DNA of 64,000 nt from Phycicoccus avicenniae_A (lineage in GTDB: Bacteria > Actinomycetota > Actinomycetes > Actinomycetales > Dermatophilaceae), in NCBI RefSeq assembly GCF_050496545.1, contig NZ_JBNVZV010000001.1:62001-126000 (forward strand), written 5' to 3'. A program made the translations under genes and the position numbers. Below, piece after piece: positions 1 to 8,703 of the stretch (positions are counted from its first letter, which is position 1; every line of letters starts with the position of its first letter). The notes under the pieces were generated by a model. That model worked only from the letters and a program-made list of their open reading frames with translations. It made no database searches and had not been told where the DNA came from.

Positions 1-430
1 GGCCCTTCTCCCCCGCGAACCCCTTGATGTTGAGGATCGCGTCGATGCCGACCGTGTGCGCGTCGGTGCCGATGCACGCGCCGACGACGACGAGCTTGCG
101 CCCGAGGTGGCTGCGGATGGCCTGGTTGACCTCGGCCGAGCCGAGCAGCGGGAACTCGCGCTCGACGACGTGGACGTCGCGCAGGTCGACGAGGTGGGTG
201 ACCGAGCCGTAGACGACGAAGAAGGTGAAGTCCGGGCCCATCGCCTTGGCGTGGACCAGCAGCGCCGGGCTCATGCCCATCTTCGCGGCGAGCTGGAGGG
301 CGGCGCCCTCCGCGCGCTTGTCGTGCGGGAGCGGGAGGGTGAAGGAGACCTGCACCATCCCGTCGCCGGTGGTGTCGCCGTAGGGACGGACGAGGGGGCC
401 GCGCTCGGCCGGGGTGGCGGTGTCGCTCAT
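1..430 (-). CDS. kamE: Lysine 5,6-aminomutase beta subunit, 3' part cut by window edge
   Basis: The first 143 residues are visible and the gene runs off the left edge. With KamD this subunit forms the adenosylcobalamin- and PLP-dependent enzyme that moves the terminal amino group of beta-lysine or D-lysine from C6 to C5. The visible part carries the family signature GTDAHTVGIDAILNIKG at residues 121-137. His125 corresponds to the residue that ligates cobalt (His133 in the clostridial enzyme). Lys136, eleven residues later, corresponds to the PLP Schiff-base lysine (Lys144). The start codon overlaps the kamD stop as ATGA, so the two subunits are translationally coupled. Identification is firm; only the C-terminal B12-binding domain is out of view. 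Confidence 0.95.
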   Translation of the reverse strand, partial: MSDTATPAERGPLVRPYGDTTGDGMVQVSFTLPLPHDKRAEGAALQLAAKMGMSPALLVHAKAMGPDFTFFVVYGSVTHLVDLRDVHVVEREFPLLGSAEVNQAIRSHLGRKLVVVGACIGTDAHTVGIDAILNIKGFAGEKG

Positions 431-2025
431 CGGGTCGCCCCTTCCTCGAGCAGCGTGGTGGCCGGGTTGTCGTAGCCGTCCGCCTTGACGACGACGCCGT
501 CCAAGCCCTTGCCCTTGGTCGGGGGTCGCTTCATGGCGCCGAAGGTGCCGTCCGCAATGGCCGCGAGCAATGGCGGGTCGCCGGCGGTGTCGGTGTCGTG
601 GACGATGCGGTCGAGCAGCTCGACGGCCTCGGAGAGCACCTGCCGGGCGCGGGTCTGGATGAAGCCGTCGCGCGGCGGGTGGAAGTCCTCGGTCAGCCCG
701 CCGGCGGCGTCCATCACGTAGCGGACGTTCTGGAGCGCGAGGTCGCGGTCGGAGAGCCAGGGCGTGACGACGGCCTCGGTCATCATCCCGACGAGGAGGA
801 TGCCCTGGCCGGTCATCGCGCCGACGAGGTTGAAGAAGCCGTCGAGGAGGTAGCCGCGGAAGACGTCGCCGGTCATGTGCTTGGTCGGCGGCATCCACTT
901 CAGCGGGGCCTTCGGGAACAGCTGGCGGGCCAGCAGAGCGTGGGCGAGCTCCATCCGGAAGCTGTCCGGGACCTCGGGGTTGATCTCGAAGGCGTGGCCG
1001 AGGCCGAGCTGCCAGTCCTCGAGGCCGGCCTCCTTGGCGAAGTACTCGTTGAGCAGCTGGGAGACGGTGACGGTGTTGGCGGCCTCGATGGCGTCGGCCG
1101 TCGTGAGGTAGTTGTCCTCGCCGGTGTTGATGATAATGCCGGCGCGCGCGTGGACCTGGCGGCTGAAGCGCTGGTCCACGAAGGTGCGGATCGGGTTGAT
1201 GTCGCGGAAGAGGATCCCGTACATCGAGTCGTTGAGCATCATGTCGAGCCGCTCGAGGCCGGCGAGGGCTGCGATCTCGGGCATGCAGAGGCCGGAGGCG
1301 TAGTTGGTGAGGCGCACGTACCGGCCGAGCTCGCGACTGGAGTCGTCGAGGGCGGCACGCATCAGGCGGAAGTTCTCCTGGGTGGCGTACGTGCCGGCGT
1401 AGCCCTCGCGGGTGGCGCCCTCGGGCACGAAGTCGAGCAGGGACTGCCCGGTGGAGCGGATGACGGCGATGACGTCGGCGCCCTCGCGCGCGGCGGCCTG
1501 GGCCTGCGGGATGTCCTCGTGGATGTCGCCGGTCGCGACGATGAGGTAGATCCACGGGGTGCGGGGGGCGTCGCCGACCTTGGCGATCATCTTCTCGCGG
1601 GCGCGGCGCTGGGTGTCGACGGCGCGGATGCCCTTGGCGAAGGCGGTGCGGGCGGCCTTGCGGGAGGAGGTCAGGTCGCGCTTCTCGGGGAGGCGAAAGG
1701 ATGCGCTGCCGCTGCTGGCCTTCTGCGCAAGGGTCAGCAGGTCGGGGGCCTCGCCGCGGCGCAGGGCGTCCCAGACCGGCGTGGTGACGCCGTGCTCGAG
1801 ACCGACCTCGGCGCGGACGGCGTCGACGAGGTGGTTGACCCACGGCGTGCCGTCGTGGTCGGCGCCGGCGAGCCCGGCGAGGCGCAGGGTCGCGCGCTCG
1901 ACCGAGACGGTCGTGTGGGCGCGGGCGAGGTCGACGACGGGCTTCCCGGCGGTGCGTGCCAGCCGGCGGGCGGCACGGACGACGCTGGGATCGAGGTCGA
2001 GGACGGGAGGGCGACGCGAAGACAC
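427..2025 (-). CDS. kamD: Lysine 5,6-aminomutase alpha subunit
   Basis: This 532-residue protein matches the alpha subunit of lysine 5,6-aminomutase, the TIM-barrel substrate-binding partner of KamE, in the 3,5-diaminohexanoate route of lysine degradation. Recognisable conserved stretches include YLIVATGDIHEDIPQAQAAA in the first third, then SGLCMPEIAALAGLERLDMM and GIIINTGEDNYLTTADA. The GTG start at 2025 is preceded by TAGATT at 2032-2037 with exactly six bases between and no Shine-Dalgarno sequence, so the mRNA is probably leaderless. It is the first gene of a kamDE unit. The functional partners kdd and kamA lie 5.5 kb away, on the other side of unrelated genes. Confidence 0.95.
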   Translation of the reverse strand: MSSRRPPVLDLDPSVVRAARRLARTAGKPVVDLARAHTTVSVERATLRLAGLAGADHDGTPWVNHLVDAVRAEVGLEHGVTTPVWDALRRGEAPDLLTLAQKASSGSASFRLPEKRDLTSSRKAARTAFAKGIRAVDTQRRAREKMIAKVGDAPRTPWIYLIVATGDIHEDIPQAQAAAREGADVIAVIRSTGQSLLDFVPEGATREGYAGTYATQENFRLMRAALDDSSRELGRYVRLTNYASGLCMPEIAALAGLERLDMMLNDSMYGILFRDINPIRTFVDQRFSRQVHARAGIIINTGEDNYLTTADAIEAANTVTVSQLLNEYFAKEAGLEDWQLGLGHAFEINPEVPDSFRMELAHALLARQLFPKAPLKWMPPTKHMTGDVFRGYLLDGFFNLVGAMTGQGILLVGMMTEAVVTPWLSDRDLALQNVRYVMDAAGGLTEDFHPPRDGFIQTRARQVLSEAVELLDRIVHDTDTAGDPPLLAAIADGTFGAMKRPPTKGKGLDGVVVKADGYDNPATTLLEEGATR

Positions 2026-2031
2026 GGCGCC

Positions 2032-2037
2032 AATCTA
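2032..2037 (-). promoter_or_regulatory. -10 element of the kamDE promoter (leaderless)
   Basis: TAGATT on the minus strand ends six bases (GGCGCC) before the kamD GTG. A transcript starting about seven bases after a TANNNT box would begin at the G of the start codon. No good -35 hexamer is visible 16-18 bases upstream (TACAAG at best), so an activator or an alternative sigma factor is possible. Confidence 0.6.
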
Positions 2038-2196
2038 GCAACGAGGCCGTAGGACTTGTAGCGCTCCGGGCTGCGTGCCGCAGATCCTCGCGTCTTGCCC
2101 CGTGCGGTTGCAGGTGGTTCACGGTCGCGGTTGCCTTGGCGGAACAAAGTCACGGCCGCCGACGACGCCGGCCGGGCTCCGAGCGAAGGGACCGCG

Positions 2197-2733
2197 ATGA
2201 CCGTCACCACCCCTGCCCCCTCCCCCGTCCGCCCCCGGCGTGGACTCTTCCGGGCCCGGTTGCGTGCGGCCTCGCTCGCGGGCGCCACGGCCCTGGTGAC
2301 CGGGGTCGCCTTCGCCGGGCCGGCCGCCGCGGTGACCCAGGCCAGCGCCGAGTCCCAGTTCCGGGCGGCCGGCATCACCTGGTCCTCCTCGGGCGGGTGC
2401 ACGACGCGCAGCAACTCGACCTGCACCTCGTTCGACGGCATCCGCCAGGCGACGATCGACGGCGCGAAGACGCTGAAGTCGGCGAGTGGATGCTCGCTGA
2501 ACATCACCGGCGGCACCGAGGTCGGCCACGCGAGCGGCACCTACTCGCACTACAACGGGTACAAGCTCGACTTCTCGCGCACCACCTGCCTGACGAGCTG
2601 GATCACCGGCACGTACACGTACATCGGCCTGCGGGGCGACGGCGCGCGCCAGTACAAGGCGGCGTCCGGCAACGTCTACGCGGACGAGGGCAACCACTGG
2701 GACGTCACCTACTACAACTGCGGCGGCTGCTGA
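2197..2733 (+). CDS. Secreted M15-like (hedgehog/DD-peptidase fold) putative metallopeptidase
   Basis: This 178-residue protein starts at ATG 2197 with GAAGGG upstream. It has an arginine-rich N-terminus, a hydrophobic signal segment at about residues 23-45 and an AAA-type cleavage region. The mature part is a single small domain with six cysteines (68, 76, 99, 131, 175, 178), likely disulfide-bonded outside the cell. Two motifs fit the zinc site of M15 D-Ala-D-Ala peptidases such as VanX: His118-x6-Asp125 in SHYNGYKLDF, and Glu164-x2-His167 in DEGNHWDV. Spacing matches the family exactly. The role is probably cleavage of peptidoglycan or a related peptide; the substrate cannot be read from sequence. 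Confidence 0.75.
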   Translation: MTVTTPAPSPVRPRRGLFRARLRAASLAGATALVTGVAFAGPAAAVTQASAESQFRAAGITWSSSGGCTTRSNSTCTSFDGIRQATIDGAKTLKSASGCSLNITGGTEVGHASGTYSHYNGYKLDFSRTTCLTSWITGTYTYIGLRGDGARQYKAASGNVYADEGNHWDVTYYNCGGC

Positions 2734-2770
2734 CGGGGTCCGCGGCGGTTCGGTCTGGTTCGATGCGTCG

Positions 2771-3358
2771 ATGACCGACTCCCCTCCCCCGTCCCCCGTG
2801 TCGTGGCCGCGCCGGGTCGGCGACCTCGTCCTGCGGCGGCCGTCCGTGGACGACGTCGAACCGGTGCTGGGCTGGCGCAACCGGCCCGAGGTGACGCGGT
2901 GGCTGCTGAGCACCACGGTGGATGCCGAGCAGCTGCGGGGGCGGCTGCTCGGCCCGCCCGATCCCGACGACCACTCGTTCGTGGCGCTGCTCGGCGAGGA
3001 GCGGGTGGCGATGGGCTACCTCCAGGTCCGGGACGGGATGGGGCAGGACGTGGGTGCCGGTCACCGACGGGCCGAAGGGCTCCTCGGGTGGAACGTGTCG
3101 CCGGACCACTGGGGCCGGGGGTACGGCACGGCGATCGCCGCGGAGCTGTTGCTCATCGCGTTCGGCGAGCTGGGGCTGCACCGCGTGACAGCCGGGTGCT
3201 TCGCGGACAACACCGCGTCGTGGAAGCTCATGGAGAAGGTCGGGATGCGGCGCGAGCAGCACGGCGTCGAGGACTCCTGGCACGCCGAGCTGGGCTGGGT
3301 GGACGGGTACACGTACGCGATGCTGCGGTCGGAGTGGGTGGCGCGGGCCGGGCGTTGA
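2771..3358 (+). CDS. GNAT family N-acetyltransferase (RimJ/RimL-like)
   Basis: This is a 195-residue acetyltransferase of the RimJ/RimL type, which transfers acetyl from acetyl-CoA to an amino group. The acetyl-CoA loop is visible as WGRGYGTAIAAELL at about residues 115-128, followed by GLHRVTAGCFADNTASWKLM and the usual KVGMRRE turn. The N-terminal half has the LRRPSVDDVEPVLGWRN start typical of this subfamily. It lies 37 bases downstream of the M15-like gene on the same strand and may be co-transcribed with it. The substrate is unknown; these proteins act on ribosomal proteins, antibiotics or small molecules. Confidence 0.85.
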   Translation: MTDSPPPSPVSWPRRVGDLVLRRPSVDDVEPVLGWRNRPEVTRWLLSTTVDAEQLRGRLLGPPDPDDHSFVALLGEERVAMGYLQVRDGMGQDVGAGHRRAEGLLGWNVSPDHWGRGYGTAIAAELLLIAFGELGLHRVTAGCFADNTASWKLMEKVGMRREQHGVEDSWHAELGWVDGYTYAMLRSEWVARAGR

Positions 3359-3442
3359 GGGGTTGTCCGGGGACGTCCATGTGCTCCCGTATGCGGGCCA
3401 AAATACCTGTCGGGCAGCAGGATTGGGCCGTGGGAACTCTTG

Positions 3443-3468
3443 TTGACCGTACAAGTGTTCGGTACGAT
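3443..3468 (+). promoter_or_regulatory. Leaderless promoter with a LexA-like SOS box before the first 13E12 gene
   Basis: TTGACC at 3443-3448 and TACGAT at 3463-3468 make a -35/-10 pair with a short 14-base spacer. The -10 ends five bases before the ATG at 3474. Inside the spacer, 3448-3461 reads CGTAC-AAGT-GTTCG, nine of ten matches to the actinobacterial SOS core CGAAC-N4-GTTCG. A repressor here would block polymerase. Mycobacterial 13E12 genes are known to include LexA targets, which supports the reading. Confidence 0.6.
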
Positions 3469-3473
3469 GAGGC

Positions 3474-4920
3474 ATGGACAGGGGGACGATCAGCAGCCGC
3501 ATCGCGGCACTCCGGACGGAGTGCGCGCGGCTGGGTCGTGAGCTGGTGGCGTCCGGTCAGGGGCTGTCGTCGGAGGATGCGTTCGCGCTGGCCGGGGAGG
3601 CGCAGGGCTTGGCGAACTCCGCTGATGCGCTGGTGGCGGTGAGCGCGGCGTGGGGTGCGCGGTTCGAGACGCGACTGGCGGGGGATGGTCCGGCCGAGCG
3701 GGTGCACTCGGTGGGGTTCGTGGACGGCATGTCGGGGGTGATGTTCTGCCTGGAGGCGGGGCTGACCGAGGGCGTGGCGGGGCGCAAGGTCACGTTGGGG
3801 GCGGTGCTGGGGCAGCGGTTCCCTCGTACGCGTGACCTGTTGGTCGATGGCGCAGTGGGCACGATCACCGCGCAGAAGGTCGTCGATGCGTGCGCCGGTC
3901 TGGATGTGGAGGCGTGCGGTCGGGTGGATGCCGAGCTGGCTCCTCGGCTGCCGGGCCCTGACCCGGCGCGGGTGATGTCGGAGGCGCGGCGGGTGGCGAC
4001 GCGGGTGGCGGCCGACCAGGTGGCGGCGCACGTGGCGTTGACGAAGCAGGGTCGGCGGGGTGGAGGTGTGCCCCGGTGCGGACGGGTTGAGCGAGTGGTT
4101 CGCGTCCTTGCCGACCGCCACCTCGGCGGCGATGTGGTCGGCGGTGGAGCAGCTCGCGGGTGAGTACCGGCAGGTGGATGACTCCCTGTCGGTGCCGGAG
4201 TCCCGCGCCGATGCCCTGACCGACCTGGTGCTGCGCAACGTGACCGTCACTGCGCAGGTGACGCTCGGGGTGCCGGTCGTGACGGACCGGCCGGCGCCGG
4301 AGCCCGAGGCCGGTGAGCGGTTCCGGGTCGACTGGGACGACGACGACACGATCATCGACCACACCACCGGGGTCGAGACCCGCTACGGCGACCTCGACCC
4401 CGCCACGCGCGAGGAGCTCTCGTGGGTGACGATGTCGCCCGAGTCGTTCAACGACCGCGCCGACGTGATGGCCGAGGTCAGCCCCGGGTTCTGCGTCTCG
4501 GGCACGCACCTGCCGAACGTGGGCTGGGTCGACCCCGCAACCCTGGCGAACCTCCTCAAGCTCCTGCCGATGGAGGTCGCCCGGGCCGTCCTGGAGGCAG
4601 AGACCGGCACCTTGGCCACCCTCACCACCGGCGCCTACAAGCCCACGAAGGCGATCACCGCGTTCGTCAAGACGAGAGACGGCACCTGCCGCATGTGGGG
4701 CTGCACCCGCCCCGCCGAACGCTGCGACCTCGACCACGTCCGAGCCTGGCCCGACGGCACCACCACCCCCACCTGCCTCGAAGACCTCTGCCGGCGCCAC
4801 CACCGGTTCAAGCAGCTCGGCCACTGGCGACCCGTCCTGTCACCCGACGGCACCATCACCTGGCACGGCCCGAACGGCCGGACCCGCACCACCGAACCCC
4901 AGCACCGCCTGCCCCTCTGA
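3474..4920 (+). pseudogene. DUF222 (13E12-repeat) HNH endonuclease, broken by a frameshift
   Basis: Two overlapping reading frames (3474-4163 and about 4060-4920) together make one full 13E12-type protein of about 480 residues: an N-terminal DUF222 domain and a C-terminal HNH nuclease domain with CDLDHVRAW, then LCRRHHRFKQ. The frames join at a run of four G at 4057-4060. Removing one G gives the expected continuous reading GRRVEVCPGADGLSEW. As it stands the first frame ends after 229 residues, about 35 of them out of frame, and the HNH domain is not made unless a ribosome shifts. Sequencing error, phase variation at the G run, or simple decay are all possible. Upstream is a LexA-like promoter. 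Confidence 0.8.
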
Positions 4921-5039
4921 CCACGCCGCCGCGCCAGGTCCGTCCGGAACGGTGGATGATCGCGCCTGGGCGGCGCGCCGTCGGGCGTCGGGTGCCGTCC
5001 CGGGCTCCATCCGCCCCCGCATCCGTCCTCCCGGCGGCA

Positions 5040-5149
5040 CCGCGGTGATGCACACCGCGGCACATGGGTCGCGCCCTGCATCACCGGGGAGCACCACGGC
5101 GATCGACGCGCTTGGTGCCTGACAACGGCGACCCGCCCATGGGGCGGGT
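5040..5149. other. Two inverted repeats in the largest gene-free gap (4921-5207)
   Basis: The 287-base gap holds no convincing ORF. It contains CCGCGGT (5040-5046) paired with ACCGCGG (5054-5060) around a seven-base loop. It also contains ACCCGCCC (5131-5138) paired with GGGCGGGT (5142-5149) around a three-base loop. The second is a compact GC hairpin that could terminate transcription from the HNH pseudogene, although no T tract follows it. Confidence 0.4.
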
Positions 5150-5207
5150 GGCCGGCAGGGCGGGCGGACGGGCTGGTCAGGAAGCATCCCGGATGTCACG
5201 CTGAGCC

Positions 5208-5558
5208 ATGGCACTCGCCCCGGCACGGGTCGACCGACAGGCCGAGCGCGACGCGGGTCTCGGTCTCGCCGTCGCCGGCCTCTCGGCGTCGGCCTTCGTC
5301 GTCCTCGTCGCCCTGCCGTTGCACGTCGACGCCGCGACGTTCGTGGGAGCCGGACCGCTGGGTTTCGTGCTCGGAGCGGTCCTCGCGCCGGTGGCGGCGG
5401 GACTCGCCGCCTGCAGCAGCGGGGCGGCACTGTCGTCCTCGTGGTCCGACCTGACGCGGAGGGCACGTTGCCTGCACGTCACCACCATCGCGGTCGGCGC
5501 CGTCCTCGCCGCAGGGTACGTCGCGAGCTCCGGCGCCCTGCGCACCTGGCTGGACTGA
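5208..5558 (+). CDS. Small membrane protein of unknown function
   Basis: I do not recognise this 116-residue protein. It has three hydrophobic segments, at about residues 19-38, 46-70 and 89-107, with short charged ends, so it is probably an inner-membrane protein. Codon third positions are strongly G/C like the neighbouring genes, which supports real coding. No metal or catalytic motif is visible. It stands alone between the 13E12 pseudogene and the convergent amidohydrolase; no operon partner suggests a role. Confidence 0.6.
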   Translation: MALAPARVDRQAERDAGLGLAVAGLSASAFVVLVALPLHVDAATFVGAGPLGFVLGAVLAPVAAGLAACSSGAALSSSWSDLTRRARCLHVTTIAVGAVLAAGYVASSGALRTWLD

Positions 5559-5575
5559 CCGGAAGCCCGCCGGAC

Positions 5576-7132
5576 TCACCCGCGCGCGTCGTGGAGGACG
5601 ACGCCGTCGCGCGCGGTGAGGAGGCACTCGGGCAGCGGCGCTCCCCCGCCGAGCACCGGCAGCCCGTCGGGCGCGAAGTCACCGACGGACCACGCGGCGA
5701 AGGTCGCCGCGGCACCCACGCGCAGGACCCCGGCCCCGTCGACCCCGGCCAGGCCCCAGCCGCCCGACGTGTGCGCGGCCACGGCCACCGACGCCGACAC
5801 CCGCTGCGCCTCGTCCCGGTGCTCGACCGCCGCCCGCACGCCGACCCACGGCCCGAACGGTGTCACCGGCGAGTCCGACCCGAAGCCCAGGCGCACCCCG
5901 GCACCGTCGAACCACGCCAGCGGGTTGGTCGCCACACCCCGCGACGCCCCGAGCCGCTCGGCATACATCCCCTCTCGCCCACCCCAGTACGCGTCGAACG
6001 CCGGCTGCACGCTGGCGCCGATCCCGAGCCGCGCCATCGTCGCGACGCCGGCGGCGTCCACCATCTCGGCGTGCTCCAGGCGTGGCCGCGAGGCCCGGAC
6101 GACGTCCTCCCCCACCAGCTCGGCCGCCCGGACGAAGCCCTCGAGCACGAGGTCCATCCCCGCGTCACCGATGACGTGGAAGCCGCTCTGCACGCCCGCC
6201 ACCGCGCACGCCGCCACGTGGTCGCGCACCCCGGCCGCGTCGCGGTACGCCGTTCCCGTGCATTCCGGTTCGTCGGTGTACCCGTCCCGCAGCAGAGCCG
6301 TGTGCGACCCGATCGAGCCGTCGATGTTCAGGTCCCCCGCCAGCCCGACCGCACCGTGCAGCGCGGCCAGCGCGCGGGCCTGCTCCGGCTCGGTCACCGC
6401 TTCGGCCCAGTAGCCCACGGTCGCCGGCAGGTCGGCGCGACGCCCCAGGTCGAGCACGTCGGCGAAGTCCTCGGCCGACGTGAGCAGCGGCCCGCCGCAC
6501 TCGTGCAGGGCGACGATGCCCTGCGCCGCCGCGGCCCGCAGCGCCGCTTCGACGTCCGCCCGACGGTCCGCGTGCGAGCGCGAGGCGTCGAACGCCGCGC
6601 GCGCCGCGTTCTTCGCGTCCCGCACCAGGAACCCCGACGACGACCACCCGTCCAGCCCGTCCGCCCCGCACGCCGCCACGAGCGCCGTCGACACCACGGC
6701 CGAGTGCCCGTCGATCCGCGACGCGTAGACGATGCCGCCGCCCGTGGCCCGGTCGAGCTCGAGCGAGGTCATCGCCCGTTCGCGCGTCCAGTCCTGCTCC
6801 TGCCAGCCGTGCGCGAACACCGGTGCGCCGGGCGCCTCCCGGGCGGCCGAGGCGACGAGGTCGAGGGCCTCGGTCACCGTGCGGGTCCCGGACAGGTCGA
6901 CGCCGCGCATCCCCAGGCCGGTGTGCGAGACGTGGGTGTGCGCGTCGACGAAGCCGGGCAGCACCAGCGCTCCCCCGAGGTCGACCGCGGCGTCGACACC
7001 GTCGGCGTGCGACGTCGCGCCCTGCTCGTCACCCAGCCAGGCCAACCGGCCGTCGTCCGCGACGACGAACGCCGTCGCCGCCGGGTGGTCGGGGGTGTGG
7101 ACGCGTCCGTTGCGGAAGAGGGTCGTCGGCAC
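5576..7132 (-). CDS. Amidohydrolase family protein (YtcJ-like)
   Basis: This 518-residue metal-dependent hydrolase resembles the YtcJ/exoenzyme-regulatory amidohydrolases. The metal site starts with GFVDAHTHVSH after a beta-sandwich N-terminus (GALVLPGFVDAHTH). Later ligands are likely in FHVIGDAGMD, LEHAEM and FGSDSPVTPFGPW. The start is set at GTG 7132 because TAGAGT lies at 7140-7145 with seven bases between, the leaderless spacing common here; a GTG at 7141 would fall inside that box. It is divergent from the F420-type gene at 7172, whose -10 (7160-7165) is only 14 bases away. The substrate is unknown; the family hydrolyses amides, lactams or similar bonds. Confidence 0.85.
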   Translation of the reverse strand: MPTTLFRNGRVHTPDHPAATAFVVADDGRLAWLGDEQGATSHADGVDAAVDLGGALVLPGFVDAHTHVSHTGLGMRGVDLSGTRTVTEALDLVASAAREAPGAPVFAHGWQEQDWTRERAMTSLELDRATGGGIVYASRIDGHSAVVSTALVAACGADGLDGWSSSGFLVRDAKNAARAAFDASRSHADRRADVEAALRAAAAQGIVALHECGGPLLTSAEDFADVLDLGRRADLPATVGYWAEAVTEPEQARALAALHGAVGLAGDLNIDGSIGSHTALLRDGYTDEPECTGTAYRDAAGVRDHVAACAVAGVQSGFHVIGDAGMDLVLEGFVRAAELVGEDVVRASRPRLEHAEMVDAAGVATMARLGIGASVQPAFDAYWGGREGMYAERLGASRGVATNPLAWFDGAGVRLGFGSDSPVTPFGPWVGVRAAVEHRDEAQRVSASVAVAAHTSGGWGLAGVDGAGVLRVGAAATFAAWSVGDFAPDGLPVLGGGAPLPECLLTARDGVVLHDARG

Positions 7133-7171
7133 GGGCGTCACTCTAGGAGGCGGGAGGCGTACGGTCGTGGC

Positions 7172-7573
7172 ATGGCCCTCCCGCGCGCGATCGGCAGGTT
7201 CAACAAGCGCGTCACGAACAAGGTGACCGTGCACCTCGTCGGTCACGGCTCGTTCGCCGAGGTGGAGCACGTGGGCCGCCGCTCGGGTCGCACCTTCCGC
7301 AACCCGGTCAACGCCTTCCGCGACGGCGACCACGTCACCTTCGCGCTCACCTACGGCTCGCGGGTCGACTGGCTGCGCAACACCCGGGCCGCCGGTGGCT
7401 GCCGTCTCCGGCTCGGCCGTGAGGTCCTCACCCTGGGTGCCCCGGTCGACCTCCCGACCGGTGTCGGCCTGTCCCGGATGCCCGCCCCGGCGCGCGCGCT
7501 CCTCGGCCTGATCTCGGTGGACGAGTTCGTCGAGATGCCGGTCGTGGCGGGCGAGCCGGTCAGCCCTCGCTGA
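7172..7573 (+). CDS. Nitroreductase/deazaflavin-dependent (DUF385) family protein
   Basis: This 133-residue protein belongs to the split-beta-barrel family that includes mycobacterial Ddn, which uses reduced F420 to reduce nitro compounds and quinones. The typical pattern is visible: VEHVGRRSGRTFRNPV at about residues 29-44, then a DHVTF strand and WLRNTRAAGGCRLR at 65-78. TACGGT at 7160-7165 lies six bases before the ATG, so the mRNA is probably leaderless. Its 3' end overlaps the convergent kdd gene by 14 bases. The physiological substrate is unknown. Confidence 0.8.
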   Translation: MALPRAIGRFNKRVTNKVTVHLVGHGSFAEVEHVGRRSGRTFRNPVNAFRDGDHVTFALTYGSRVDWLRNTRAAGGCRLRLGREVLTLGAPVDLPTGVGLSRMPAPARALLGLISVDEFVEMPVVAGEPVSPR

Positions 7574-8615
7574 GCCGGCCCTCGAAGAGCCGCCGCACGT
7601 CGGCGTCACGGCGCACGAGGTCGACCGCGAGGTCGGCGTGGCCCGGCACGTACCCGTTGCCCACGAGCATCCGGACGTCGGCCGCCAGTCCCTCGGCGCC
7701 CAGCGCGGCCGCGGCGAAGCTCGTCGCCATCGAGAAGTAGACGATGGTGCCGCCCTGCGCGGTGGCCAGCACGGCCGGCTGCTCGCAGCCCGGGACGTCG
7801 ACGCACACGACGGTGACGTCGGCCGGCCCACCGGCGGCAGCCACCGCCTCGGACAGCCCGAGCGGCGAGCGGGCGTCGGCGATGACCACCTCGTCGGCGA
7901 GCGACGTGCCCCGCAGCAGCTCCGCCTCGGACTCGTTCGGGACGACGCCGATGCGCCGCCCGGCCCCGGCCTCGCGCGCGGCCGCGAGCGACAGCGACCC
8001 CGACTTGCCGGCCGCCCCGAGCACCGCCACGGTAGGCGCGCTCCCCCGTGCGACGTGCTCGCGCACGACCCGCTCGACCAGCGCCGGCGCACCGCAGACG
8101 TCCATCACCATGAGGGCGAGCTCGGGCGAGAGGTCCTCGGGCAGGCGCGCCGCGATGGACCGCCCGAAGAGGACTGCGGTGCCGGCGGCCGGCACCCGCT
8201 CGGAGCGGCCGTCCCAGCGCGCGAGGCCGTCGGTCAGCACCAGGGGCGTCAACGACAGCGAGACGAGGGTCGCGACCCGGTCCCCCACCGCGAGCCCGAG
8301 CGGCGAGTCCGGCCCGACCTCGGCGACCGTGCCCACGAGCATCCCGCCGGACCCCGTCACCGGGTTCTGCATCTTGCCGCGCTCGGCGACGATGGCGAGC
8401 ACCTCGGCCCGCACCGCCGCGCCGTCGCCGTCGTGCTTCTCGCTCAGCTGCCGGAAGGAGGCCGCATCGAGGTTGAGGGTCTCGACGTCGATGCGCACCT
8501 CGTCGGGCCACAGCTCGGGACCGGCGTCCAGGACGCGCGCGGCCTGGGGCAGCGAGGCCCCCGCGGGCTCGAGCACGCGGTGGAGGCCGACGGGCGACGA
8601 CGGGGTGCTGCGCAC
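7560..8615 (-). CDS. kdd: L-erythro-3,5-diaminohexanoate dehydrogenase
   Basis: This 351-residue protein oxidises 3,5-diaminohexanoate to 3-keto-5-aminohexanoate with NAD(P)+, the step after the two lysine aminomutases. The N-terminus GLHRVLEP followed by LPQAARVLD matches the clostridial family. The NAD-binding Rossmann motif VAVLGAAGKSGSLSLAAA lies in the middle. The start is GTG 8615, because GAGGAG precedes it by six bases and this removes a non-conserved N-terminal extension. It is divergent from kamA across 88 bases. The 3-keto-5-aminohexanoate cleavage enzyme and the ammonia lyase that normally complete the route are not in this window. Confidence 0.9.
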   Translation of the reverse strand: MRSTPSSPVGLHRVLEPAGASLPQAARVLDAGPELWPDEVRIDVETLNLDAASFRQLSEKHDGDGAAVRAEVLAIVAERGKMQNPVTGSGGMLVGTVAEVGPDSPLGLAVGDRVATLVSLSLTPLVLTDGLARWDGRSERVPAAGTAVLFGRSIAARLPEDLSPELALMVMDVCGAPALVERVVREHVARGSAPTVAVLGAAGKSGSLSLAAAREAGAGRRIGVVPNESEAELLRGTSLADEVVIADARSPLGLSEAVAAAGGPADVTVVCVDVPGCEQPAVLATAQGGTIVYFSMATSFAAAALGAEGLAADVRMLVGNGYVPGHADLAVDLVRRDADVRRLFEGRLSEG

Positions 8616-8690
8616 AAGAAACTCCTCATCCTGCGACACGCGGCCGAACGTTTTGCGGCCGAGACGTGGAAATGACGTCCTTTTGTTGCG

Positions 8691-8696
8691 TATCCT
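8691..8696 (+). promoter_or_regulatory. -10 element of the kamA promoter (leaderless)
   Basis: TATCCT ends seven bases before the kamA ATG at 8704 and there is no Shine-Dalgarno sequence between, so transcription should begin at or next to the start codon. The 88-base divergent region with kdd also holds two copies of GCGGCCG (about 8640 and 8655) that could be protein-binding sites. Confidence 0.6.
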
Positions 8697-8703
8697 GCCA
8701 CGC

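Noticed and set aside
4050..4065. Programmed frameshift in the first 13E12 gene
   Set aside because: The site is a plain G4 run without a recognisable slippery heptamer and stimulatory structure, and the second copy is broken elsewhere by a different lesion, so decay or sequencing error is the simpler reading.
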